Shown piece by piece: positions 28,575-39,010 of a stretch of 64,000 nt of DNA. The notes beneath the pieces were generated by a model that saw only the letters and a program-made list of their open reading frames with translations, made no database searches and was not told the origin of the DNA. A program made the translations under genes and the position numbers. The stretch covers positions 1 to 64,000 of the forward strand of contig JBNJGB010000033.1 in NCBI GenBank assembly GCA_051747385.1. Direction: 5' to 3'. The stretch's first letter is position 1. Each line of letters opens with the position of its first letter. The stretch is from JBNJGB01 sp051747385. GTDB lineage: Bacteria; Myxococcota_A; UBA9042; PHBI01; JACKFB01.

Positions 28575-29906
28575 TCAGCCCAGGCCGTAGCGTTTGAGCT
28601 TGTCGTACAGGGTGCGCTCGCCGATGCCGAGGCGCTCGGCGGCCTTCCGGCGGTTGCCCCCGACGGCGTCCAGGGCCTCCCGGACGGCCTCTCGCTCGAG
28701 GTCCGCCAGGGTGGTGGGCCGCGGCGCGGAGGGCCTCGTGGAGGCGGACGGCGCGCCGGCCAGGTGAGCCGCCGTCAAGGTCGGCCCGTCGGCCAGGATC
28801 GCCGCCCGCTCCAGGGCATTCGCCAGCTCCCGGACGTTGCCGGGCCAGTCGCGCGTCCGGAGGGCCTCCCGGGCGCCGTCGTCCAGCGCCAGGCCGGGGC
28901 GTCCCACCTGGCGGCCGATGCGGGCCAGGAGGTGCTCCGCCAGGGGCACGATGTCCTCGCGGCGCTCCCGGAGCGGCGGCAGCCGCACGGGGAACACCGC
29001 GAGGCGGTGATACAGGTCCTCGCGGAAGCGCCCGGCCTCCATCGCCTCGGCCAGGTCCCGGTTCGTGGCGGCGATCCAGCGGACGTCCACCTCCAGGGTC
29101 CGGTTCCCGCCGACCCGCTCGAACCGCTGCTCCTGGATGACGCGCAGGAGCTTCGCCTGGAGATCCGGCTTCAGCTCGCCCACCTCGTCCAGGAAGAAGG
29201 TGCCGCCGTCCGCCAGCTCCACCTTGCCGCGGCGGCGGGCGGTGGCGCCGGTGAACGCGCCCTTTTCGTGGCCGAACAGCTCGCTCTCCAGGAGCGTCTC
29301 GGACAGGGCGGCGCAGTTGACGGCCACGAACGGGCCCTCGGCGCGGCGGCTCCAGCGGTGGACGGCCCGGGCGGCGACCTCCTTGCCCGTGCCGCTCTCT
29401 CCGACCAGGAGGACGGTGGCGTCCGTCCGGGCCACCTTCCGCAGCGCCTCCACGACCGGGGCCATGGCCGGTGCCCCGAAGGAGAGGGGATCCTCGCCCT
29501 GCTCGTGGAGCGCCTCCGCCCGCTCCCGGACCTCCCGGAGGCGGCGCCGCTCCAGGGCCCGCTCGATGACGAGCCTCAGCTCGGCCGGGCTGTCTAGGGG
29601 CTTCTGGAGGTACTCGAACGCGCCGCGCTTCATGGCCTCCACGGCGGTGTCCACCGTCCCGTGGGCCGTGAGGACGACGACCTCCATCTCCGGCTGCTCC
29701 TCTCGCGCCTTGCGGAGCAGACTCATGCCGCCCAGGCCGGGCATCTTGAGGTCGGTCAGGAGGAGGTGGAAGCCGGATCGCTCCAGCAGCCGCGCGGCCT
29801 CGTCGCCGTCCGCCGCCAGGGTCACGTCGTGCCCCTCGTCCTCGAGGACCTCCCCGAGGAAGCTGCGCAGGCCCTCCTCGTCGTCCGCCACCAGGATGCG
29901 CGCCAT
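28575..29906 (-). CDS. Sigma-54-dependent response regulator, NtrC/ZraR type
   Basis: 443 residues in the standard order. The receiver domain has the acidic pair D8/D9, phospho-acceptor D52 in LLLTDLKMPGLGG, and K102. The AAA+ domain (about 143-375) has Walker A GESGTGKE (169-176), GAFTGA sigma-54 contact loop (216-221) and FFLDEVGEL as Walker B. The C-terminal Fis-type helix-turn-helix includes GGNRRKAAERLGIGERTLYDKL. All key residues are present, so it should activate sigma-54 promoters when phosphorylated. It follows the sensor kinase by 20 bases, as the third gene of the operon that starts with a ZraP-like protein. Confidence 0.85.
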   Translation of the reverse strand: MARILVADDEEGLRSFLGEVLEDEGHDVTLAADGDEAARLLERSGFHLLLTDLKMPGLGGMSLLRKAREEQPEMEVVVLTAHGTVDTAVEAMKRGAFEYLQKPLDSPAELRLVIERALERRRLREVRERAEALHEQGEDPLSFGAPAMAPVVEALRKVARTDATVLLVGESGTGKEVAARAVHRWSRRAEGPFVAVNCAALSETLLESELFGHEKGAFTGATARRRGKVELADGGTFFLDEVGELKPDLQAKLLRVIQEQRFERVGGNRTLEVDVRWIAATNRDLAEAMEAGRFREDLYHRLAVFPVRLPPLRERREDIVPLAEHLLARIGRQVGRPGLALDDGAREALRTRDWPGNVRELANALERAAILADGPTLTAAHLAGAPSASTRPSAPRPTTLADLEREAVREALDAVGGNRRKAAERLGIGERTLYDKLKRYGLG

Positions 29907-29926
29907 CGCTCCTCCTCGACCCGGGC

Positions 29927-31168
29927 TCAGCGGGGAACCTCCACGCGGAAGACGGCGCCGCCCTCCGGGTGGTTCGTCGCCGTGATCCGACCCCCGTGAG
30001 CCTCCACGATACGTCGCGCGACGGCCAGCCCCAGCCCCGTGCCCCGGATGCGGCCGGTCCGGAAGGGCTCGAAGATGTGCTCCTCGTCGCCGGGGCGGAT
30101 GCCGGGGCCGTGATCGCGGATCGTGAAGACGAGGCGATCCCCCTCGCGGCGGGCGGAGGCCTCCACGGCCGCGTCCGGCGGGCCGGCCTGGGCGGCGTTC
30201 GCGAGCACGTTCGAGAGGACCTGCTCCATCCGGAGCCGGTCCAGGGACCAGCGGTCCGGCGCCTCCGACGCGTCGACCCGGACCTCCGCGCCGCGCACGC
30301 TCTCGGCGGCCGCGCGGAGGAGCGCCCCGGGGTCGGAGGCTTCCCGCGTCACGTCTCCGGAGCGCGCGAAGTCCAGGACCTGGCCGCTCAGGTGCTCCAG
30401 GCGGACGGCCTCGGCCACCACGCGGGCGGCCTTGTCGCGCTCCCGGCTGCCCTCGGGGAGGCGCTCCTCCAGGAGCTGGGCGTGGCCCTTGAGGGACGCC
30501 AGGGGGTTGCGAAGCTCGTGGCCCAGGACGGCCGACATCTCACCGAGGGCCGCGAGGTGCCGGTCCCGGGCCAGCCGACGCTCCGCCTGCCGGGCGCGCG
30601 CGGACAGGCGCCAGAACACGAGGCCGGCCACCACGAGGAGCAGGGCCGAGGCCCCACCCACGACGAGGGTCCGCGTAGCCCGGGCCCGAAGAGCCTGGGA
30701 GGCCACGGGCTCGAACTCGAGCACGATCCGCGGGAAGTCGGGGCGGCGGTGGCGCGCATGGCGCCGGTGGCGGGGCGGGCCCAGCGGCGCCACGACGCGG
30801 ACGCGGTCGCCCTCCCGGGAGAAGCCGTGCCGGGGTGGGAGCGTCTCCGGGTCCACGGAGCCGGCGGGCGTCCCGGCCACGTGCCGGATGCGGCCGCTCG
30901 CGACCACGGCCACGTAGCGGAGGCCCTCCTCGGCGTGGTCCGCCAGCACCTCCTCGAGGACCGCCGGGCGCTCGTCCGGTGGGACCCGGAGGGCGCGCCG
31001 GACGGCGAAGGCCATGTCGGCGCCGCGGGCGCGCTCCACGGCCCGGGAGGCCTCCCGGGCGCTGGACCAGCTCGCGACGCTCGTGGCCAGCAGCGCCGCC
31101 CCGAGCCCGAGCGTGGTCGCCAGGAGCCCCCAGCGCGCCCAGCCTCGGGATGTCGGTGACTCGCTCAT
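29927..31168 (-). CDS. Membrane sensor histidine kinase with His-rich periplasmic loop (ZraS-like)
   Basis: 413 residues; the ATG at 31168 has GGAGG at good spacing. Two membrane helices (about 13-33 and 166-186) enclose a periplasmic sensor domain of about 130 residues. Within it, residues 131-145 (PPRHRRHARHRRPDF) form a His/Arg cluster that could bind metal. The cytoplasmic part has the H-box LGHELRNPLASLKGH (phospho-His217), then N (VLSNVLANAAQAG), G1 (IRDHGPGI), F and G2 (GTGLGLAVARRIVEAHGG) boxes. There is no HAMP domain beyond a short linker. The layout resembles ZraS, which senses zinc or envelope stress together with ZraP. Confidence 0.85.
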   Translation of the reverse strand: MSESPTSRGWARWGLLATTLGLGAALLATSVASWSSAREASRAVERARGADMAFAVRRALRVPPDERPAVLEEVLADHAEEGLRYVAVVASGRIRHVAGTPAGSVDPETLPPRHGFSREGDRVRVVAPLGPPRHRRHARHRRPDFPRIVLEFEPVASQALRARATRTLVVGGASALLLVVAGLVFWRLSARARQAERRLARDRHLAALGEMSAVLGHELRNPLASLKGHAQLLEERLPEGSRERDKAARVVAEAVRLEHLSGQVLDFARSGDVTREASDPGALLRAAAESVRGAEVRVDASEAPDRWSLDRLRMEQVLSNVLANAAQAGPPDAAVEASARREGDRLVFTIRDHGPGIRPGDEEHIFEPFRTGRIRGTGLGLAVARRIVEAHGGRITATNHPEGGAVFRVEVPR

Positions 31169-31248
31169 GATCGCCTCCGGCCCGGGCCGACGATACGGGA
31201 GGTCGCCGGCCCGGGCCATCCGCGCCCGGCTGCGCGCCGGGGGAGGAC

Positions 31249-31743
31249 CTACCGGCCCATGGGGCAGTTCGGACCGCCCGGGCCGCCGCCGCGCCGGCCC
31301 CGCTTGCCGCGCTTGCCGCGACGCGTCTTCCGGTCGTGGCGCCGCTCCTGCATCTCGAGGAACTTCCCGCGCTGCTCGGCGTCCAGGACCTCGAAGACGT
31401 CGAGCCGGTGATCGAGGCGCAGGCTCCGGAGCTGGCTGTGGATGGCGTGGATCTCGGCGGCCTTGGCCTGGATGGCCGCCCGGTCGAGCTCGGGCACCCG
31501 CCAGAGCTGCTTCATCTCCTCGCGGGCCGCGTCCATCTCCTTGCGGAGGGGCTCCGCCTCCTTCCTCATCTGCTGGCGCAGCGCCTCGACCGCCTCCTGC
31601 TGGTCGGGGGTCAGGTCGAGGGCCTCGATCAGGCGCTCGCCTCTCGGGCCTCTCTGGCCGCCCGGGCCGAACGCCATCGCGGCGGGGGCGGCGACGAGCG
31701 CCGCGATCAGGGTGGTCAGGGTCAGGGTTCGGATGCGCTTCAT
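31249..31743 (-). CDS. Spy/CpxP/ZraP-like periplasmic protein
   Basis: 164 residues; the ATG at 31743 is preceded by AAGGAGGTG. Residues 1-24 are a signal peptide (VAAPAAMA). The mature protein is helical with the LTPDQQ motif (LDLTPDQQEAVEAL), followed by a long charged helix pair (MRKEAEPLRKEMDAAREEMK, HSQLRSLRLDHRLDVFEVL, LDAEQRGKFLEM). This is the pattern of Spy/CpxP/ZraP metal-binding chaperones. The C-terminus is very basic with Gly-rich and Pro-rich ends and a lone Cys (NCPMGR). It is the first gene of the operon with the kinase and the sigma-54 regulator. Confidence 0.75.
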   Translation of the reverse strand: MKRIRTLTLTTLIAALVAAPAAMAFGPGGQRGPRGERLIEALDLTPDQQEAVEALRQQMRKEAEPLRKEMDAAREEMKQLWRVPELDRAAIQAKAAEIHAIHSQLRSLRLDHRLDVFEVLDAEQRGKFLEMQERRHDRKTRRGKRGKRGRRGGGPGGPNCPMGR

Positions 31744-31782
31744 GGGACACCTCCTTGGCTTGCGTCCTCGCCCCGCCCCAGG

Positions 31783-31798
31783 AGCACACTCCGTGCCA
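31783..31798 (-). promoter_or_regulatory. Sigma-54 (-24/-12) promoter of the Spy-kinase-regulator operon
   Basis: Minus-strand TGGCACG-GAGT-GTGCT (31798 to 31783) matches TGGCACG-N4-TTGCW at 11 of 12 defined positions with correct GG/GC spacing. The start of transcription would be near 31771, giving a leader of about 28 bases with a strong ribosome site. The operon encodes a sigma-54 activator, so autoregulation is likely. Confidence 0.75.
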
Positions 31799-31880
31799 TC
31801 CGCCCCAGGGTCGCTCCAAGTTACGGAAAACAAAGGAGTCGCGTCCTGGGGTGGGGCCCGGGACCGCTCGCCGTGCCTCC

Positions 31881-31926
31881 GCGGATCTGCAGATTCCGCA
31901 GGAGCGGGCTGCGGGATCTGCAGGAC
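31881..31926. promoter_or_regulatory. Dyad element, candidate upstream activator site
   Basis: CTGCAGATTCCGCAG (31887-31901) and CTGCGGGATCTGCAG (31909-31923) form a 15-bp inverted repeat with one mismatch around a 7-base loop. Each arm also contains the near-palindrome GGATCTGCAG, so GATCTGCAG occurs twice. The element lies about 90-125 bases upstream of the sigma-54 promoter, where NtrC-type activators bind as dimers. It could instead be a terminator hairpin for the gene ending at 31965, but no T-tract follows. Confidence 0.5.
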
Positions 31927-31964
31927 GACGCGTGGTCGTTGCAAGGGACCGGAATGACGGAGGT

Positions 31965-33209
31965 TCAGGCGAGCGCCTCGCGGAGGAGGCGGAGCCCCTG
32001 GACCCCCAGGAAGGCGAGGCGGGAGCCACGGGCGCCGGTGGCGGCCAGGAGCGTCCCGACGACCCGGCGCTCGCCCCAGAGGCGCTCGATGACGCTGCCC
32101 GAGCTCGCGGTGCAGGCGTCCATCCAGCGGATGCGGTCGGTGGCCGCCACGCGCTCGATGTTGTGGACCTCCAGCACCAGGCCGGGGGAGCAGCGGGCCC
32201 AGGCCTCGTCGTAGGCGACCTTGAACGCGAAGGCCGCGCGGTGGTTCGCGGGTGCGAGGAGGTTGCACTGGTAGGCCACGGGCCGGTCGTCGACCAGGAG
32301 CGCCTGGAAGTCCAGCCGCCCGCGAGCGTGGGCGGCTTCCACGATCCGCGCGAAGTACGCCCGGTGCGCGGTGCGCGTGGCGAGGGAGCCGCCCGACGAG
32401 CCCTTCCAACCGCGGTGCTCCACCTCGAGGAACCCCCGGATCCACGGCTCCGAATCGGCGTCCTCGGCGAGCGCCTCGAAGCGCATGTCGCCCGCCTCGG
32501 ACAGGCGCCGGCGACCCCGATTGATGTTGCGGCGCCGCTTCCCCGACAGGGTCCCCCGGATGTACGCATCCGCGTCCGGCCCCGGCGCCAGGACCGGTCG
32601 CCGCCGCGAGCCCAGCACCCTCCTGGGCAGGTCGGCGGCCTCCAGCGCCTCGTCCAGGGCGCGGTGGAGCGGGCCCTGCAGACCGATCTCCTCCAGCTCG
32701 AGCAGAGGCGTGGCGGGAGAGGCCGTGGAGGTCCAGCGGAGCAGCCCCTCGAACGCCACCCGCGCGTCTTCCGCGTCCACCAGCGGCGTGGAGAGGAAGC
32801 AGTACGGGTGCGACCACGTCGTCCAGTACGCCACGGGGAGCCCCCGATAGCGCGGGCGCCGGATCATCGGGAACGCGCCCAGGAGCTGCAGCCCGTCCGC
32901 GTCCACCGTCGCCACCAGGACCACGCGCACCTGCTCGCTCCTCCTCAGGAGGCGCAGCGCGGGACCGAGCATCCAGTGCTCGTGGAAGACGTTGGGCTCC
33001 AGCGCCCGCGACGCCAGGGCGTCCCACGCCTCCATCCAGGGCGAGAGATCCCCTCCGGGCGGGACGTCGATCACCAGGGCGTCCCGCCCGTCGTGGGCGA
33101 GGAAGCTCGAGGTCCGGGGGGCCGCGTCGGAGGACGCCGCGTCGTTCGCGTTCGCCCGCGCGAGGGGCACCCCGAACAGCGAGCCGTCGAGCCGGGGCAG
33201 CACCAGCAT
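31965..33209 (-). CDS. GNAT-fold acyltransferase of the CelD/BioF2-like (FemAB-related) type
   Basis: 414 residues. The N-terminal half (NVFHEHWMLGPALRLL, RVVLVATVDADGLQLLGAFPM) and C-terminal half (SGKRRRNINRGRRRL, FLEVEHRGWKGSSGGSL, RLDFQALLVDDRPVAYQCNLL, AFKVAYDEAWARCSPGLVL) match the CelD/BioF2-like acetyltransferase pattern. In that pattern a K/R-rich N-R motif precedes the E-x-x-GWKG turn and a Y-x-P-G-x-L element. Such enzymes occur in cellulose, exopolysaccharide and lipid-modification loci. It is cytoplasmic with no clear operon partner. A -10 (TAGTAT, 33247-33242 minus strand) lies 33 bases upstream. Confidence 0.65.
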   Translation of the reverse strand: MLVLPRLDGSLFGVPLARANANDAASSDAAPRTSSFLAHDGRDALVIDVPPGGDLSPWMEAWDALASRALEPNVFHEHWMLGPALRLLRRSEQVRVVLVATVDADGLQLLGAFPMIRRPRYRGLPVAYWTTWSHPYCFLSTPLVDAEDARVAFEGLLRWTSTASPATPLLELEEIGLQGPLHRALDEALEAADLPRRVLGSRRRPVLAPGPDADAYIRGTLSGKRRRNINRGRRRLSEAGDMRFEALAEDADSEPWIRGFLEVEHRGWKGSSGGSLATRTAHRAYFARIVEAAHARGRLDFQALLVDDRPVAYQCNLLAPANHRAAFAFKVAYDEAWARCSPGLVLEVHNIERVAATDRIRWMDACTASSGSVIERLWGERRVVGTLLAATGARGSRLAFLGVQGLRLLREALA

Positions 33210-33281
33210 GTCGCTACCATGGGGATGGTGGGGAAGGTCTCATACTACCAACCACACCGTCGGACGCCAGCCCCGGCCGCG

Positions 33282-33827
33282 TCAGCCGACGACGTCGAAG
33301 TCGTGGACGTCCTTGCCCTCCTCGGCGGACAGGATGTCCAGCGCCGCCGCGGCCCCGTCCCCGGCCGAGATGATCGCCTGGATCTTGTCCGGCCGCGTGG
33401 TCCACCCGCTGACGTACAGCCGCTCGATGGACGTCCGGCCGTTCTCGTCGGAGCGGATGGTCTTCCCGTCCTTGTCCAGGCCGAGCTGCTCCGCGAGAAC
33501 GTGCTTCGGTCCCGTGGCCAGGAGGAGGTAGCGCCCCTCGTGGCGCTCGCCCCGATCCGTCGTGATCGCGAAGCCGGTCTCCGTCCGCTCGGCCCCCTCC
33601 ACGGTCGCGTCGATCAGCTCGGCGCCCTGGTTGAGGACCTGCTTGCGTGCGAGCTCCTGGAAGCGGCTGCCCGTCGTCTCGGGGACGCCCAGGTAGTTGT
33701 AGAGCATCGCCTTGTGCATCGGCGTGTCGTCGCGCCCGAAGACCTTCACCTCCTGGCCGCTCTTCGCCAGGAACAGGGCCGCGCTGAGGCCCGCCGGGCC
33801 GTCGCCCACCACCAGGATCGTCGCCAT
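33282..33827 (-). CDS. Short thioredoxin-reductase-like FAD/NAD(P) oxidoreductase
   Basis: 181 residues. The FAD motif ILVVGDGPAGLSAALFLAKSG is followed by FGRDD. The second FAD motif is near the end: LYVSGWTTRPDKIQAIISAGDGAAAALDIL, matching the thioredoxin-reductase T-x-x-G-x-F/Y-A-x-GD signature, with W replacing the usual A. The NADPH-binding insert and the redox CxxC are absent, so it is about half the length of TrxR. Similar minimal flavoproteins exist in archaea and some bacteria. It probably uses an external reductant or another domain's help. The ATG at 33827 is preceded by GAGGAGGAA and a good promoter. Confidence 0.65.
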   Translation of the reverse strand: MATILVVGDGPAGLSAALFLAKSGQEVKVFGRDDTPMHKAMLYNYLGVPETTGSRFQELARKQVLNQGAELIDATVEGAERTETGFAITTDRGERHEGRYLLLATGPKHVLAEQLGLDKDGKTIRSDENGRTSIERLYVSGWTTRPDKIQAIISAGDGAAAALDILSAEEGKDVHDFDVVG

Positions 33828-33859
33828 GTGTTCCTCCTCGTTCCGATTGGGGACCGGCG

Positions 33860-33888
33860 ACCGTAGGACACGGCTCTGCTCCGGGCAA
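33860..33888 (-). promoter_or_regulatory. Sigma-70-type promoter for the short flavoprotein
   Basis: On the minus strand TTGCCC (33888-33883), a 17-base spacer and TACGGT (33865-33860). The leader is about 27 bases and includes the GAGGAGGAA ribosome site. Confidence 0.5.
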
Positions 33889-34011
33889 CCTCACGCGAGG
33901 TCTTCCGCAGGGCGATCGCAAAGTCGGAGAAGTGAGGGCCGCCCGGCGGTACGGCGCCAGGCGCGGGATTGCACCCGCTCGGAAACGATGGGTTTTGCGC
34001 GTCTGAGAGCA

Positions 34012-34043
34012 GGCAAGGGCAACGGCAACGGCAACGGCAAGGG
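34012..34043. repeat. GGCAAS hexamer array
   Basis: Consecutive GGCAAG, GGCAAC, GGCAAC, GGCAAC and GGCAAG units in non-coding DNA upstream of glnS. The same hexamer forms another array at 38791-38835. The surrounding 33889-34153 holds no gene. Confidence 0.8.
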
Positions 34044-34069
34044 AGGGCGGTCGACTTTGCGACCGCCCT
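34044..34069 (+). terminator. Perfect 10-bp hairpin in the glnS leader region
   Basis: AGGGCGGTCG (34044-34053), loop ACTTTG, CGACCGCCCT (34060-34069). It directly follows the hexamer array. If transcription of glnS starts upstream it would act as an attenuator-like structure. If glnS starts near TAGAAG (34096-34101), the hairpin is upstream of the promoter and may insulate it. There is no T-tract. Confidence 0.45.
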
Positions 34070-34153
34070 GGGGTCTTCCGTCCCCGCGGCGACGTGGTAG
34101 AAGGGCGCGGCGCGTCGGGGAGGGCCCGGCGCCCCGGAGGAGGAGAGGAACGG

Positions 34154-36517
<2,364 letters not shown>

Positions 36518-36596
36518 CTCAGGGGACCACAGTCCGATGTCCGGAAGACGTACAGGCGGCGACGCCAACCGGGCCACGTGAGCAGCAGGATGCCGC

Positions 36597-38768
36597 TCAA
36601 CGGGCGAAGACCATGCGTAGCTCGCTGGTGTGGCGGCCGTCGGCGCTCCGGAGCCACAGGCCCTCCGGCCCCGGGAGCATCTCCACCAGCGTGACCTCGC
36701 GCTCCCGCCGGGCGTAGCGGGCGGCCACGCCCACGGACGGCGCGTCGGCCAGGTCCACGAGGAACGGCTTCCGGACGCCCGCCGCCGTCGCGAAGACGAA
36801 CCGCGGGAGGGCGTCGTCGCACGCCGCCCGGAGGCGCCGCGCCGCCTCGCCCGGAGCGGACGCGTCGGCCCAGGCCTCGGACGACACCCGCCAGGAGCGC
36901 CGGTGGACCACGAGGTCGCCCCAGGACAGCCGGGGGAGGTCGCCGGCGGGGCGCCAGTCGGGGCCGGACAGCCAGTCCCCGAGGTCGAACAGGGTCACGG
37001 CGAACGTCGGCGCGGCGTGCTGCAGGCGCCCGATCCGGGTCAGGGGCGCGACGTCGAGGTCCGCGCCGGCGTGGCTGCGCACGCGGAACCGGAACGAGCC
37101 TCCGGCGTCGAGGCGGGCCCTCAGGGCGGCGAACGGGGCGCGCCGGTCGGGTGGACGCGCGGCCGTCCCGCTGATCTCCAGGGCCACCGCGCCCACGTCG
37201 GGCAGGGCTGCGACCATCGAGTGCTGGTAGCCGAAGGGGATTGCGGGCAGGTCGGGCCCGCAGAGGTCCGACAGCCAGCGGCGCAGGTCCGCCACGACGG
37301 CGTCGGCCATGGGCAGGGGGGGCAGGAGACAGCCGGTGAGGATCGGGTTGTGGTGGCCCTCCGACAGGACCGGCGTCACGTCCTCCCCGCGGGCGCCGAG
37401 CATCAGGTCGGGGTTCGCGAACGGCCGGCCGGTCCCCGCGGCGTGTCCCAGGGCGGCCTCCAGGTCGGAGCCTGCGTCCCGCGGGCCGAGACGCAGGGGG
37501 ACGTCGGGCCCATGATCCGCCAGGTGCGAGTCCACCCGCGCCCGCAGGGCGGCCTTCACGGCCCGGATGCGATCCGCCAGGGCGCGGGCTTCGGGCGGAG
37601 CGCCCATCTCGTAGCCGACGACGTCCCGGCTCAGGGCGTCGAGGACCTCGGGCCACGGGACGCCGTCCGCGCCCCCGTCTCCCCACCGCGAGCGGAACCA
37701 CGCGCGGAGCTTGAGACGCTCCAGGGCCACGGGCAGGAGGCACAGGTCCAGATAGGGAGTCGTGGCCTCGCAGAGCCGCGCGCTCCAGGACGCCGGGAGG
37801 CCCATCGGCTCATCGGTCCGCGCGGCCTGCTCGTGGAGGAGGCCGTCGGACGGCGGAAGCTCCGTGCTCCCGGCCAGCGGAGGCTCTCCGAGCCAGGCCC
37901 CGAGCCGGGACTCCAGGTCCGCCATCCGGCCGCGCCGTGCGGAAAAGTCGCCCGCCGCCCCGGCGAACGCCCGGACCGCCGCGTCCAGGTCGTCCAGCCG
38001 CGCGAGCCACCGGTCCCGGACCGGTCCGGCGGGCTGGCGCGCGAGCCGCTTCCGGGCCGTCGCCACGGGGTCCACGAGGCCGGTCGGCAGGTGGGACCAG
38101 GGGAGCCACCAGCCCTCCCCGGCGAGGCGCTCCAGGCGAGCCTCCACGTCCGCGCGCGAGCGACCGACGGCCTCGGCGATCTCCTCCGGGTCACGACCTC
38201 CGTCGGCCTGCTCGAGGAGCCCGGCGTCGTCCGGGTCGTCCAGGCGAGCCGCCGCCTCCAGCCCCCTGGCCCCCGGCTCGAATCGAACGGCCCGGCCGGC
38301 CTCCACGACGACCCCGGGGGCGCGCCGGGGACGCTCGCGCTGGCCCCCCTCGGCCCGCAGGTCGGCCGCCGCCCGGGCGAGGAGGCGCTCCAGCAGCCAC
38401 TGGCTGACCCAGATCCGGCGACCCACGTCCGTCGGCCGCTCCCGATCCGCGGGCTCCACGCGGTCGAGCCGCCCCGCGCCCACGGGCCCGAAGCGGGAGG
38501 TGCAGTAGTTCTGGGCCAGGACACGCTGAAGGTCGCGCCAGAGCCCGGACTCGACCCCGGGGTCGTCGTCGGTCCCGTCCAGCCAGGCGTCCAGCCGGGA
38601 GTCCAGGTCCCGATCCACCAGGGACAGGGCCTCGCGCACCTCGGGGCGCCGGGCGAGGCGGCGCAGGTCGTCCGTGTCGCGCACGCCCTCGAGCCACTCG
38701 AAGGGCAGGCCCGTGGCGCGCAGGAGGAACCAGGGGAAGGGGCGCCAGTCGGGTTCTGCGTCGTTCAC
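36597..38768 (-). CDS. LanB-like (lantibiotic/thiopeptide-type) dehydratase N-terminal domain protein
   Basis: 723 residues. The start PWFLLRATGLPFEWLEGV, the block QRVLAQNYCTSRFGPVGAGRLD (compare the family's YC-x-KND-x-GFFGP-V) and RRIWVSQWLLERLLARAA follow the Lant_dehydr_N pattern. So does the later LPRLSWGDLVVHRRSWRV. These enzymes glutamylate Ser/Thr of a precursor peptide using Glu-tRNA and then eliminate to dehydroamino acids. Here no precursor peptide, cyclase, elimination-domain partner or transporter is adjacent. The gene converges on glnS and has M20 peptidase behind it. It could be an orphan peptide-modification enzyme or could use glutamyl-tRNA for another purpose. Confidence 0.6.
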   Translation of the reverse strand: MNDAEPDWRPFPWFLLRATGLPFEWLEGVRDTDDLRRLARRPEVREALSLVDRDLDSRLDAWLDGTDDDPGVESGLWRDLQRVLAQNYCTSRFGPVGAGRLDRVEPADRERPTDVGRRIWVSQWLLERLLARAAADLRAEGGQRERPRRAPGVVVEAGRAVRFEPGARGLEAAARLDDPDDAGLLEQADGGRDPEEIAEAVGRSRADVEARLERLAGEGWWLPWSHLPTGLVDPVATARKRLARQPAGPVRDRWLARLDDLDAAVRAFAGAAGDFSARRGRMADLESRLGAWLGEPPLAGSTELPPSDGLLHEQAARTDEPMGLPASWSARLCEATTPYLDLCLLPVALERLKLRAWFRSRWGDGGADGVPWPEVLDALSRDVVGYEMGAPPEARALADRIRAVKAALRARVDSHLADHGPDVPLRLGPRDAGSDLEAALGHAAGTGRPFANPDLMLGARGEDVTPVLSEGHHNPILTGCLLPPLPMADAVVADLRRWLSDLCGPDLPAIPFGYQHSMVAALPDVGAVALEISGTAARPPDRRAPFAALRARLDAGGSFRFRVRSHAGADLDVAPLTRIGRLQHAAPTFAVTLFDLGDWLSGPDWRPAGDLPRLSWGDLVVHRRSWRVSSEAWADASAPGEAARRLRAACDDALPRFVFATAAGVRKPFLVDLADAPSVGVAARYARREREVTLVEMLPGPEGLWLRSADGRHTSELRMVFAR

Positions 38769-38790
38769 GGCGGATCACCGTAGCACGCGA

Positions 38791-38835
38791 GCCCTTGCCC
38801 TTGCCCTTGCCCCTGCCCTTGCCCTTGCCCTTGCC
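38791..38835. repeat. GCCCTT (AAGGGC) hexamer array
   Basis: Seven and a half units, GCCCTT repeated with one variant unit (GCCCCT). On the minus strand this is the same GGCAAG hexamer as the array at 34012-34043. It lies 22 bases upstream of the LanB-like gene. The rest of 38769-39010 shows no gene. Confidence 0.85.
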
Positions 38836-39010
38836 TGAAAGAGCGACTCCCGCCGGGCTATCCCTGCGCGGGCGGGGACGCCCGCGGTCCCGGGCGCCGG
38901 TCGCGTTTCCTGGGATGGCGGGCCAGACGTGGGGTGGCTCCTGGTCGACGAGTGCAGGCGAGATGTGCGCGACCGACGGGCGAGGTAGCCGGCGCCCCGG
39001 CCGAAAGAAG

